Source: Hoeflea_A sp965249925 | Lineage (GTDB): Bacteria; Pseudomonadota; Alphaproteobacteria; Rhizobiales; Rhizobiaceae | Reading direction: 5' to 3' | Assembly (NCBI GenBank): GCA_965249925.1 | Contig: OZ252260.1 | Coordinates: 3,782,001 to 3,846,000, forward strand | DNA length: 64,000 nucleotides | In this document: positions 45,925-56,028 of the stretch, in pieces | How positions within the stretch are numbered: position 1 is the first letter of the stretch | Layout of the letters: each line of letters opens with the position of its first letter | Translations under genes and position numbers: made by a program | Notes under the pieces: model-generated | The model's input: the letters and a program-made list of their open reading frames with translations, nothing else | Told to the model about the DNA's origin: nothing | Database searches by the model: none

Positions 45925-46371
45925 ATGGGAATGCGCGAACTGCAGCGGGCTTTCCAGCTGATCCAAGCACACGATAGTGATTTTGTTGGAAAAAGGTCAC
46001 CGGAACTGGTCGACAGCGCCGAAAAGGCAGTCGGTTTCAAGTTTCCGCCGACCTACCGGCGGTTTCTTACTGCCTACGGATGCGGAGATATCAATGGGAT
46101 CGAAATTTTTGGGCTGATTGACGATGACTTCGCTAACAGCGGCATCCCAGATGGAATCTGGCTAACTCTGGACGAAAGAAGAAACGGGCTGCCCGCCCAC
46201 CTACTATTGATCTCATCCGAAGGAGATGGTGCTTATTGTGCGCTGGACTCAGCTGCCATGAATTCTGATGGAGAGTATCCGGTTGTCAGGTATGAAATCG
46301 ACGGGACCATTTCCCCGTTGGGCGAGGACTTTGGGTCGTTTCTCTTAACGGAAATAGAGGCAACGCTTTGA
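45925..46371 (+). CDS. SMI1/KNR4 (SUKH) family immunity-like protein
   Basis: The 148-residue protein has the SUKH opening (ELVDSAEKAVGFKFPPTYRRFLTAYGCGDINGIEIFGL, about residues 30-67) and a typical C-terminal strand-helix end. SUKH proteins are immunity partners of nuclease and other polymorphic toxins. No toxin gene lies beside it. Its AT content is visibly higher than that of the surrounding genes, which suggests acquisition by transfer. A terminator follows at 46416. Confidence 0.8.
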   Translation: MGMRELQRAFQLIQAHDSDFVGKRSPELVDSAEKAVGFKFPPTYRRFLTAYGCGDINGIEIFGLIDDDFANSGIPDGIWLTLDERRNGLPAHLLLISSEGDGAYCALDSAAMNSDGEYPVVRYEIDGTISPLGEDFGSFLLTEIEATL

Positions 46372-46415
46372 GAACGAAAGAATCTATTTTGCATTGTCAC
46401 TTCGGACGCCATCGC

Positions 46416-46450
46416 CCGGCACGCATTTGCAGGGGGGTGCCGGTCTTTTT
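46416..46450 (+). terminator. Rho-independent terminator of the immunity-like operon
   Basis: CCGGCAC (46416-46422) pairs with GTGCCGG (46437-46443) around a 14-base loop and is followed by TCTTTTT. It lies 45 bases after the SUKH stop. Confidence 0.75.
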
Positions 46451-46539
46451 GTTTCGTTGGCGACGGTAAAGGTTACTTTCTCAACGAAGTGATTTCGCTG
46501 TACCTCCAAGCTCAAGATTGGGGGGCAAAACACTTGCCC

Positions 46540-47082
46540 TTACCCGTCAGACACTTCACTCAGATATCGGACCGGAACCGCCTCCGTCAGCCAGACCCGG
46601 TTGTCGCTGCGGAAAAAGGCATGACCGTCGGCCCACATCTGCCCGGCCGCAACGCGCAACAGAACCGGTTGGCCGTGGCGCCGGCCGACGGTTTCAGCGA
46701 GGGCACGGTCGGTGTGCAAATGCACGTGTTGACGCTGGCCGCGCTTTAACCCTTCGCGCAGGATGCTTTCCAGGGATTTCCGCGCGGTGCCGTGGAAAAG
46801 CACGGCCGGCGGTTCGATCGGCTCGAGCCCGAGATCAACCGACAGGGAATGTCCCTGGTTGGCCCGAATCCGCTGCCCGTCGTCGCTGAAGACGAAGCGC
46901 TGTTTGTCGTTGGACTCGACGATGTGCCGTAGCTGGTCTCGGTTCATTGACACGCCGGCCCGTGGTAACAGCGCCAGCAGCTCGTCGACATCCGCCCAGC
47001 CGGCCGAATCGAGGGCGATGCCGATGGTCTGCGGCTTGTGGCGCAGGATCAGGCTGAGCAGCTTGCTGTGCTTGGCGGCCAC
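46540..47082 (-). CDS. kptA: RNA 2'-phosphotransferase, KptA/Tpt1 family
   Basis: The 180-residue protein has the Tpt1 signature SKLLSLILRHKPQTIGI (Arg14, His15), the LFHGTARKS motif (about residue 96), the VHLHTD motif and the C-terminal WLTEAVPVRYL end. The family moves an internal RNA 2'-phosphate to NAD+. Its role in bacteria, which lack the yeast-type tRNA-splicing reaction, is unclear. The gene begins 5 bases after the AsmA stop, so the two are co-transcribed. Confidence 0.92.
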   Translation of the reverse strand: MAAKHSKLLSLILRHKPQTIGIALDSAGWADVDELLALLPRAGVSMNRDQLRHIVESNDKQRFVFSDDGQRIRANQGHSLSVDLGLEPIEPPAVLFHGTARKSLESILREGLKRGQRQHVHLHTDRALAETVGRRHGQPVLLRVAAGQMWADGHAFFRSDNRVWLTEAVPVRYLSEVSDG

Positions 47083-47087
47083 AGCGT

Positions 47088-48983
47088 TCAGTAGTTGCCG
47101 ACGATCGGCGAGATGACCGGCGTCGGCCAGGAGCCGCCGACAAAAAACTGGATGGCATTGTCCGGCGGCGGCGGGCCGACGATTTCAGCCGCTTCGCTGC
47201 CTTCCTCGGCGACCGCATCGACCATTGCGTCCTTGAGCACGCCGACCAGGGCGAGACCGCCGCGCTGGTATGGAATGATGCCGGTCATTTCGATCATCGC
47301 GTCGTCACCGGCGATCACGCCGCGGTCGATTTCGGCCAGTCCGTTGGCGAAATTGGCGTTGAACTCGGCGCTTGTGAACGGGAACGAACCGTCCGCGATG
47401 CCGCTCAGGCCGAAAAACCGCTCGCTGCCGGCGAGTTCCCGGAACTGACTGACGTCGAAGGAGGGAATGGTGCCGTCGACGATGGCAATCTCGAACTTGC
47501 CCTTGAGATCGCTGAGATCGGTCGCCCAGGTCGGATAGCGAGAGGCCAGCGCGATGTTGAGTGTCGCCGTGCCCTGCGGCAGCGGTCCGTCGATTTCCAG
47601 CGCCGCCAGGGTGCGGGCCAAATCGATGTCACGCGCCGAAAACTTGATCTCGCCACCGCCCTCGACCCCGCTTTCGGAAATCACGATGCGTCCCGAAACA
47701 CTGCCGTCGTAGGCCTCGGCACCGCCGATATCGAACACCGCGCGACCATCGACGATACGGGCCGCCGCGGCAACGTTGGTGAGATTCAGCCGGCCCAGCG
47801 TGGCGTTTTGCGCCGACAGCCGCATGTCCAGGGTCAACTGGTGCAGAAACGAGGTGTCGATGGTCTCGGCGATCTCGTCGCCGGATCGCGGCAGCGGCGT
47901 GAAAGCCCGCAGGAAGGAGGCGATATCGAGAGAATTGAAAGCCAGCGTGCCGGAGATTCCCGGCGTGCCGTCTTCGTTGTTCTTGAAATCCAAAACGCCG
48001 ATGCCGCGATTGCCCTGCAGCTCGACGATCAAATCGTTGAGCATGGCGCGACCGTTTTGCATCTGCACCTCGGCATCGAGCGACAGTGCGCCAATGGCCT
48101 CGCCCGGCTTGATCTCGGTGCCGGCCCATTGCAGCGTCTGTCGCATCGACGGACTGTCCATCGTCAGGGAGCCGGCAAAGAAAGGACGGACCGACAGATT
48201 TGCCATACCGTTCAGGGCTATATTGAGTGGGGCAGACTTGAGATCGAACCGGACCGGCGCACTGCGGCTGGCAAGCAGTTGCAGCGGTTCTTCCGAGTTC
48301 ACGTCGACGGCGATCGCTTCGCCGCGAAAGATCCCGCGGAAATTGACCCGGACGCCGCTATTGAGGCGCGGCCAGCTGATGGTGCCGTTGATCGCCGTCA
48401 CCTTTTCCTGGCGTTGCTGCGCATGATCGATCCAGGCGAACGTGCCGTTCTGCACCGTCATTTCTCCGAGCCGCTCCGGTGGGATGGCCAATGGATTGCC
48501 GGCCGAGTCCTGCGCGCCGTCGGCACGGCGCCGTGCGATGGCGATGCCCCGCGAAACGCGCCCGTTGGTGCTTGTCCAACTGGTCATACCATCCGCGAAC
48601 TGCTCGACGGTGAACACGGGTCGGACCAGCACGAAGTTGGAGAAGCTCGGTTGGCCGTTCAGTGCCGACAGGACCGAAAAATCCACCTTCATCTCGTCGG
48701 CGTAGACGATCGGTTCGGCATCGGGGAATTGCCTGGAAGAGATGGTGATGCGGTTGAGCTCGATATGCGGTACCGGCCAGAATCCGAGTTCCGGATTGTC
48801 GAGCAGCCTGACCTGATGCCCGGTCCATTCGGAGATGTCACGCTCAAGACGGTCGCGCACCACATCGGTGGAGATAGCATAGGGCAGGGCAACACCGGCG
48901 AGACCGGCCAACAGACCGGCCAGGATGAGGCCGGCTAAGGCCCATCGGTACCAACGCCTGCGGAATGACCTCGTCCGCTCCAC
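47088..48983 (-). CDS. AsmA-family envelope protein
   Basis: The 631-residue protein has one N-terminal membrane helix (about residues 13-36) and a long periplasmic part with AsmA-type features: SGWTGHQVRLLDNPELGFWPVPHIELNRI near the start and a DUF3971/AsmA-like beta-rich repeat towards the C-terminus. AsmA-like proteins are linked to lipid or lipopolysaccharide traffic across the envelope. It heads a two-gene transcript with kptA; no functional link between them is known to me. Upstream lies the promoter region shared with aacS. Confidence 0.8.
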   Translation of the reverse strand: MERTRSFRRRWYRWALAGLILAGLLAGLAGVALPYAISTDVVRDRLERDISEWTGHQVRLLDNPELGFWPVPHIELNRITISSRQFPDAEPIVYADEMKVDFSVLSALNGQPSFSNFVLVRPVFTVEQFADGMTSWTSTNGRVSRGIAIARRRADGAQDSAGNPLAIPPERLGEMTVQNGTFAWIDHAQQRQEKVTAINGTISWPRLNSGVRVNFRGIFRGEAIAVDVNSEEPLQLLASRSAPVRFDLKSAPLNIALNGMANLSVRPFFAGSLTMDSPSMRQTLQWAGTEIKPGEAIGALSLDAEVQMQNGRAMLNDLIVELQGNRGIGVLDFKNNEDGTPGISGTLAFNSLDIASFLRAFTPLPRSGDEIAETIDTSFLHQLTLDMRLSAQNATLGRLNLTNVAAAARIVDGRAVFDIGGAEAYDGSVSGRIVISESGVEGGGEIKFSARDIDLARTLAALEIDGPLPQGTATLNIALASRYPTWATDLSDLKGKFEIAIVDGTIPSFDVSQFRELAGSERFFGLSGIADGSFPFTSAEFNANFANGLAEIDRGVIAGDDAMIEMTGIIPYQRGGLALVGVLKDAMVDAVAEEGSEAAEIVGPPPPDNAIQFFVGGSWPTPVISPIVGNY

Positions 48984-49011
48984 CCTTATCGACCCTTCAT
49001 TCCCATAGACT

Positions 49012-49027
49012 CCTGCACAGCTGCAGG
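49012..49027. promoter_or_regulatory. CCTGCA-N4-TGCAGG palindrome in the asmA/aacS spacer
   Basis: CCTGCA (49012-49017) and TGCAGG (49022-49027) flank CAGC. CTGC/GCAG half-sites are typical of PhaR, the regulator of polyhydroxyalkanoate genes, and aacS feeds that metabolism. Regulation by PhaR is inferred. Confidence 0.3.
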
Positions 49028-49246
49028 TAATCCCGTCGACGCATCAAGGGGTATACAGTCGCGGCGTCGAAAGCAAATCACCGCGGCGGTTTCCCCCGCT
49101 ATCCCGTCCTTTGACGGGGCGAACGGCCAAGGTTTTATACGACGAAACGAGACCGTTTGATAACCGGTGACGAATTGCGCCGCCGGCTTTGTTTGTTGCA
49201 TTGCGTCATGATAGACAAGCCAAAACAGTGCAGTGGGAGGACATCA

Positions 49247-51202
<1,956 letters not shown>

Positions 51203-51512
51203 AGTTGCGGCCGGCCATACGGTTAACGAAAGGTAAGAGAAAAGTTTACTCTCTTCGCGGACTTCGCCCAACCATTTTGAATGCTGAGCAATCTGTTAAG
51301 GATCCGTTAGCACTCCGCTCATTAGGATACGATCGGTTAACGTAATCTCCCGGCGTGTATCCCGGCCATGTGAGCATTGCGAATACCAGCCCTGTTTTGA
51401 CAGCATTTCATTTGACGGTGTGCCTCGGCGCACCGTTTTTCTTTGTGGCCCTTGGGTATTGGCAAGGCTATCCAGGCCGCTGAGCAAGCGTCCAGACAGG
51501 CCGGTCATCGGA
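51203..51512. other. 310-bp spacer with CtrA-like box and an isolated terminator
   Basis: Between the convergent aacS and PdhS-type genes no protein gene is supported. It holds TTAAGGATCCGTTAG (51296-51310), close to the CtrA consensus TTAA-N7-TTAA, and a terminator at 51415-51440. A small RNA between them is possible. Confidence 0.45.
51415..51440 (+). terminator. Rho-independent terminator downstream of aacS or of a small RNA
   Basis: ACGGTG-T-GC and GC-G-CACCGT form an 8-bp stem with one mismatch around a short loop, followed by five T. It lies 212 bases after the aacS stop, far for a simple gene terminator. Confidence 0.55.
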
Positions 51513-54500
51513 TTATTCGGCCAGTACCCGTTGTGACGGAAATGTGATCTCCACCAGGGTGCCGCGTCCCGGTTGCGAGTTCATCGCGAACTGGGCCCGG
51601 TTGGCCTCGGCCATGGCCTTCGCCAGCGGCAGTCCAAGGCCCGTTCCCTCACCGCGCTCGCGCATGAAACCGGTGACCTGGCGGAACGGTTTCATGGCCT
51701 CCTCCAGCTGGTCGCGGGTCATGCCGACGCCGGTGTCGCGGATCCGCAGGCTGACATTGCCGTTCTGTTCGTAGGAGGTCGACACCACCACCTGGCCCCC
51801 GGCGGGCGTAAAGCGGATGGCGTTGGACAGGATGTTGATGGCGATCTGCTTGACCGAGCGCTGATCGGCCACCACGTCCGGCACGGTCGATGACAGGCTG
51901 GTACGGACGATCACCCGCTGGCTGTTCGCCTGCGGCTGCAGGATCGACACGGCGTCGAGCAGTGCGTGATTGAGCGACACCGCCTGGAAATCGAGCTCCT
52001 GCTCACCCGCCTCGATCTTGGAGATATCGAGCAGGTCGTTGACGATGTCGAGCACGTGCTTGCCGGACCGGCTGATGTCGTGGGCGTATTCAACATAGCG
52101 CGGGCTGCCGATCGGACCGAAGCGCTGCTCGGCCATCAATTCCGAAAACCCGATGATGGCGTTGAGCGGCGTGCGGATTTCATGACTGACGCGGGCCAGA
52201 AACTCGCTTTTCAGCGCATTGGCTGTCTCGGCTTCGCGCTTGGCGCTCCGCAATTCCTCTTCCGCGCGCTTCCACTGGGTAATGTCGCGCATGACCGCGC
52301 AATAGCCGTTTGACCCGGATAGATGGCCAATGGTCATGAACAACGGCAGAAAACCTCCTGAAGCCTCGCGGCCGATAACCTCGCGACCGTCGTTCAGCAA
52401 ACTCGCGACGCCCTTTCCGGTCAGCCCGGTCAGGTAGTCCTGAACCGGACGCTGGCTCTCATGCGCAAACAGCATGGCGAACGGCCGGCCGCGCGTCTCG
52501 TTGTCGTCGTAATCGAACAATGCCGCGGCGGACTGGTTCATGGAGCGGATGATGCCGTCCTCGCCGATCAACACCACACCGTCGGTGGCGGTTTCGAGGA
52601 TCGAGCGCAACTCGTCGACTTCCACCTGCAGGGCCGCCGCCCGTTCCGCATCGGCGCTGCTCGCCTCACTGGCGGATGCTTCCGAAAGGGCCAGCATCAG
52701 CGCCCGGCCGTCCGTCCATTCGACGGATCTCAGCCTGGCACGAACCGGCACGGTGGTTCCGTTCGCCAAATGCAGCGACAGCCTGCCGGTGCCGTTGATC
52801 GCCGGTGCATCCTCGCGCACGGCATCCGGTCCGCTGAACAGCGCGTTGAGCCCTCCGGCCTCGTTGAGATGGCTGGTCGAAAGGTATCCGGTCAGTCTCC
52901 GGAATTCTTCGTTGATATGGAATATGACGGAACCGTCGTGAATGACGATCGGCATCGGCAAGATCTCCAGAACCTCCGGCGTCAGTGCGCGGTCGCCTGT
53001 CGGATGCTCGGCGGCATCCGGCTGCGCTCCGCCCGTCATGCCTTCCGGTGGCTCGCTGCCGGCTTCCAGGCTCGCCGCCGCAGTGGGCGGCTCTTCATCG
53101 GTAACCGATGGGTCCGGTGCTTTGCCCGTTGACATGGTCTCCGGCGGTTCTTCTGTTCCATCGGTGATCGGTGGCATCAACCGCTTGCCAAAGGTCACCG
53201 GTTCGGCGTCATCCGACTCGTCGCCATTGCCGCCAAGCTGCCGGCCAATTTCTTGAAATGCCTGCCGTTCGGCTGTCGTCAGTCCCTCGCGTGACCGGCT
53301 GCGCCGCTCCTCGAGCCGAATGACTTTGTCGGACTGTCGGCGGCCCGGTGATGCACTGATGTCGATGGCCGGCTTAGTGTCTGGCGGCGGGCTGTCGGGA
53401 GCTTCTGGCGGGGGCGCGTCCTCCGACACCGGTTGTTCGGCCGTTGCAGGCTCGTTCCCCGTCGGCTCAGCCATCTCAGGCCCTTCTTCCGGGGTTACGT
53501 CATCCGGCTCAACTGCAACAGCATCGGTCGAAGCCGTGGGCAGCGGCTCCGTGATCCGGGGCGCTGCCTGCTGCTCGGTCGGTCTGTCGAAGAGGCTCGC
53601 CGGAGCATTGTGGACCAGGGCCAGTCCGATGCGTTCCGGGTCGCTCTCCGCATCACTCGACCGGACGATGCCAAAACCGCGGAAACCGTCGAATTCGCGG
53701 TCCCGCGAATAGGTTGGCAGGGCGGCAAGGTCGACCGGCACACGCAGATCCGTACCCTGGACCGGCCAGTGCACGGTCTTGCCCGACCAGGTGTCCCGTT
53801 TCTGCAGGAGATCGGCGATGGCGTGGTCGGGATCGATATTGAAAACCTGCGCCACATCGGCGAATTTGCGGCCCTCGATGTCGGCTGCGTTGGGGCCGAC
53901 CGTGGCTGCAAACTCGCCTGAGATTTCGCTAAAAACGCCCCTGTCGTCGATCTTCCAGACGAAACGCACTGGACGGTTGCGCGGATTGAAGATGAAATCC
54001 TCCGCGGCCGGCGGGCTCGGTTGCGGCGCTGCCTTGCCGACGTCTCCGCCAGCCGGTTCCGGCGTCGGCTTGTCTGCGTCCTGTTCCGAACGAACAGCAT
54101 GATTCAGAACCGACGGTGTCGGTACCGGCACCTTTGCTGGCGCCATACCGGGTTCTGCGTCGGCCTCCAAAACGGGCACCTGTCCGGGCAATGGATCGAG
54201 ATTACCGATGGACATCTCGACGGCGATCAACAGATTCAGTTCGTCGCCGATGCGGGCAATCGCTGCCGGCAGGTAACCCAGCGCTGTCCTGACGGGTCGC
54301 TTAACCAGCCGATCGTGTGTCCCGGCAACCTCCCGAACGATCTTCTCACGAACCGCCTGGTCGATGGCCAGCCGCGCAAAGGACGGTGTGGCCTGCACCA
54401 CGTCGCCCGTCGCGTCGAGGACCGCGGCATGCGTGTCCATTTCGGCGAAGCCGTCGATGATGTTGGCGGCCTTTTCCTCTGGCCCTGCGGCCGCCTCGCT

Positions 54501-54872
54501 GAGCGCCACGGTAAACAGCAGCGCGCGGTTGCCATCGGCCAGGCGCACGCGCTCCAGGGTGGCCGGCAGCAGCGGATGGCGGAAAACCGATCCGGTGCGC
54601 ATGACGAATTTTTGTGACGGGCGGTCGGCGACATTGAGCAGCGCATGGGCGGCCGCCTGGATCTGCCGAAACCCGGCGGTGCCCCGATCGAGACCGGCAT
54701 CCATGAAGTCGTATATGCCGGGGTAACCGAACAAATCGGCACCGGCGCCGTTCACCCACAGCACGTCGTTCAGCGTCTGTGACAGCACGACGACGGCGTC
54801 GCCGGCGGCAAATCGATCACGAACCTGGTCATGGACGGCGATGTCAATGAATGGATATTGCCCCGTCGGCAT
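51513..54872 (-). CDS. pdhS: PdhS-type PAS sensor histidine kinase
   Basis: The protein of about 1,119 residues has N-terminal sensory region(s), a long Pro/Glu/Ser-rich disordered stretch (about 440-620), PAS domains (about 640-700 and 760-870), HisKA with the phospho-acceptor His897 in VSHEIRTPLNAIIGFSE, and a C-terminal HATPase with the NAIRFTPAGG, RDTGVGM and GEGTGLGL boxes. It matches PdhS of Brucella in layout and H-box, the kinase/phosphatase of DivK that controls CtrA-dependent cell division. A CtrA-like TTAA-N7-TTAA box lies ~70 bases upstream. ATG at 54872 is chosen over 54896 by the purine-rich GGGATCGGGG before it. Confidence 0.85.
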   Translation of the reverse strand: MPTGQYPFIDIAVHDQVRDRFAAGDAVVVLSQTLNDVLWVNGAGADLFGYPGIYDFMDAGLDRGTAGFRQIQAAAHALLNVADRPSQKFVMRTGSVFRHPLLPATLERVRLADGNRALLFTVALSEAAAGPEEKAANIIDGFAEMDTHAAVLDATGDVVQATPSFARLAIDQAVREKIVREVAGTHDRLVKRPVRTALGYLPAAIARIGDELNLLIAVEMSIGNLDPLPGQVPVLEADAEPGMAPAKVPVPTPSVLNHAVRSEQDADKPTPEPAGGDVGKAAPQPSPPAAEDFIFNPRNRPVRFVWKIDDRGVFSEISGEFAATVGPNAADIEGRKFADVAQVFNIDPDHAIADLLQKRDTWSGKTVHWPVQGTDLRVPVDLAALPTYSRDREFDGFRGFGIVRSSDAESDPERIGLALVHNAPASLFDRPTEQQAAPRITEPLPTASTDAVAVEPDDVTPEEGPEMAEPTGNEPATAEQPVSEDAPPPEAPDSPPPDTKPAIDISASPGRRQSDKVIRLEERRSRSREGLTTAERQAFQEIGRQLGGNGDESDDAEPVTFGKRLMPPITDGTEEPPETMSTGKAPDPSVTDEEPPTAAASLEAGSEPPEGMTGGAQPDAAEHPTGDRALTPEVLEILPMPIVIHDGSVIFHINEEFRRLTGYLSTSHLNEAGGLNALFSGPDAVREDAPAINGTGRLSLHLANGTTVPVRARLRSVEWTDGRALMLALSEASASEASSADAERAAALQVEVDELRSILETATDGVVLIGEDGIIRSMNQSAAALFDYDDNETRGRPFAMLFAHESQRPVQDYLTGLTGKGVASLLNDGREVIGREASGGFLPLFMTIGHLSGSNGYCAVMRDITQWKRAEEELRSAKREAETANALKSEFLARVSHEIRTPLNAIIGFSELMAEQRFGPIGSPRYVEYAHDISRSGKHVLDIVNDLLDISKIEAGEQELDFQAVSLNHALLDAVSILQPQANSQRVIVRTSLSSTVPDVVADQRSVKQIAINILSNAIRFTPAGGQVVVSTSYEQNGNVSLRIRDTGVGMTRDQLEEAMKPFRQVTGFMRERGEGTGLGLPLAKAMAEANRAQFAMNSQPGRGTLVEITFPSQRVLAE

Positions 54873-54941
54873 GCCCCGATCCCGTCTCGTATGCACTGTC
54901 GGCGGGCTTGATACCAGCCGATTGAAATCCGCTTCTTATTA

Positions 54942-54956
54942 TTAAGAATCCGTTAA
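54942..54956 (-). promoter_or_regulatory. CtrA-like box upstream of pdhS
   Basis: TTAA-GAATCCG-TTAA (54942-54956) is an exact match to the TTAA-N7-TTAA core of CtrA boxes and lies in the pdhS promoter region, ~70 bases from the start. CtrA lies downstream of the DivK system that PdhS feeds, so a feedback loop is plausible. Confidence 0.5.
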
Positions 54957-55030
54957 TATGTCTCAACGGCTTTTCGGTCCAGAACCGCGGTCTGTCTGTC
55001 CGCCATTTCCTGGCAAGAGGGTTAACGGTT

Positions 55031-55064
55031 ATTGTGCACTGCAAAAAATGTTGCAATGCACAAT
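55031..55064. promoter_or_regulatory. Inverted repeat upstream of the phasin gene, candidate PhaR operator
   Basis: Two 14-base arms, ATTGTGCACTGCAA and TTGCAATGCACAAT, face each other across 6 bases; one arm differs by one base from the perfect complement. The TGCA and CTGCAA contents fit PhaR, which represses phasin genes when no polymer is present in alphaproteobacteria. It ends 83 bases before the phasin start. Confidence 0.55.
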
Positions 55065-55146
55065 AAACATGCCTATATAACAGGCGGAGTTATTCCTCAA
55101 CAGCATCGGGTGCCTCAAAGAGGGCCCAAAACAAGGAGCGCTGATC

Positions 55147-55605
55147 ATGGCTACCAAAAAGACCGCAACCCCGGACCCATTTGCCTTCGCAACCGCATTT
55201 GATCCGTCCAAAATGACCGAGACCTACCGCGATTTTGCCGAAAAGGGCCTGGCCCAGTCCAAGGACGCCTACGACAAGCTGAGGGCCGTTGCCGAAGACG
55301 CCACCAAGACCGTCGAGCAGACCCTGGAAAGTGCCCAGGCTGGAAGCGTCGAACTGAGCCTCAAGGCCATTGACGCCATGCGGACCAATGCCGAAAACTC
55401 GCTGACCCACATGGAATCGCTGCTCGGTGTCAAGACCATCGGCGAACTGGTCGAATTGCAGTCTGCCTTCGTCCGCAGCCAGACCGAATCGGCCGTCGAT
55501 CAGGCCAAGGAGCTGCAGGATGCCATGCGCAAGGTCGCAGAAGACGTGACCCAGCAAGGCAAAGCGGCTTACGAAAAGGCTGCCAAATCCTTCCCGACCG
55601 CCTGA
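55147..55605 (+). CDS. Phasin family protein
   Basis: The 152-residue helical protein has the phasin_2 pattern: MTETYRDFAEKGLAQSKDAYDKLRAVAEDATKTVEQ near residues 25-60, followed by amphipathic helices and an AYEKAAKSF end. Phasins coat polyhydroxyalkanoate granules and limit their size. The AT-poor, Ala/Lys/Glu-rich coding fits a highly expressed cytoplasmic protein. GGAG lies 8 bases before the ATG. A PhaR-like operator precedes it and a terminator follows. Confidence 0.9.
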   Translation: MATKKTATPDPFAFATAFDPSKMTETYRDFAEKGLAQSKDAYDKLRAVAEDATKTVEQTLESAQAGSVELSLKAIDAMRTNAENSLTHMESLLGVKTIGELVELQSAFVRSQTESAVDQAKELQDAMRKVAEDVTQQGKAAYEKAAKSFPTA

Positions 55606-55634
55606 TAACGGTTCACAGATCCAAGACCTTTAAG

Positions 55635-55660
55635 AAGCCGGGCTTATGTCCGGCTTTTTT
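55635..55660 (+). terminator. Rho-independent terminator of the phasin gene
   Basis: AAGCCGG (55635-55641) pairs with CCGGCTT (55650-55656) around an 8-base loop, followed by TTTT. It lies 30 bases after the phasin stop. Confidence 0.85.
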
Positions 55661-55738
55661 ATGCGCGATAGCGGCGGAGCCTCTTGCAAATTCGGCCGTG
55701 TCGCCGTATGTCACGCCTTCAGCGAAAGCGCTGACCGT

Positions 55739-55815
55739 GCGGTTGTAGCTCAGCTGGTTAGAGCGCTGGATTGTGGATCCAGAGGTCGGTGGTTCGACCC
55801 CACCCAACCGTACCA
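55739..55815 (+). tRNA. tRNA-His (anticodon GTG), alphaproteobacterial form without G-1
   Basis: The 77-base cloverleaf has the acceptor stem GCGGTTG/CAACCGT (first pair G-U), D-arm GCTC...GAGC, anticodon stem CTGGA/TCCAG with GTG at 55773-55775, T-arm GGTGG-TTCGACC-CCACC and an encoded CCA. Position -1 is T and the discriminator is A73, whereas most bacterial tRNA-His have G-1 paired to C73. This loss is a known feature of many alphaproteobacteria. Confidence 0.93.
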
Positions 55816-55956
55816 TTCCTGACGGTCTTCTGTACGAAATCCCTTGCACACGAACCCGGTCGTGGTCGCCGCCGTCATGGGCGTGGTCCAGTCGTATCGC
55901 TGCCGGCAATCGCACGCCAATGAGCGATCCGAAGGCCCGCGCTGCTCGCAGCAGCC

Positions 55957-55962
55957 TTGACA
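55957..55962 (+). promoter_or_regulatory. Possible -35 element (TTGACA) of the acid-catabolic cluster
   Basis: TTGACA at 55957 is followed after ~17 bases of AT-rich DNA by a weak -10-like GAAATA/TATTTA. It lies 67 bases before the isomerase start. The rest of the 213-base gap after the tRNA holds nothing recognised. Confidence 0.3.
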
Positions 55963-56028
55963 GAATATATTTTATGCTTGAAATATTTATGGAGAACCGC
56001 GCGCTTCGTCGGCCACGGGTGGGAGCAA

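Noticed and set aside
51296..51508. 70-codon reverse frame between aacS and pdhS.
   Set aside because: It has no start context, no domain and crosses the terminator; the spacer is better read as non-coding.
55739..56028. tRNA 3' end as an integration (att) site for a mobile island.
   Set aside because: No repeat of the tRNA end or integrase gene is seen downstream; the flanking cluster looks chromosomal.
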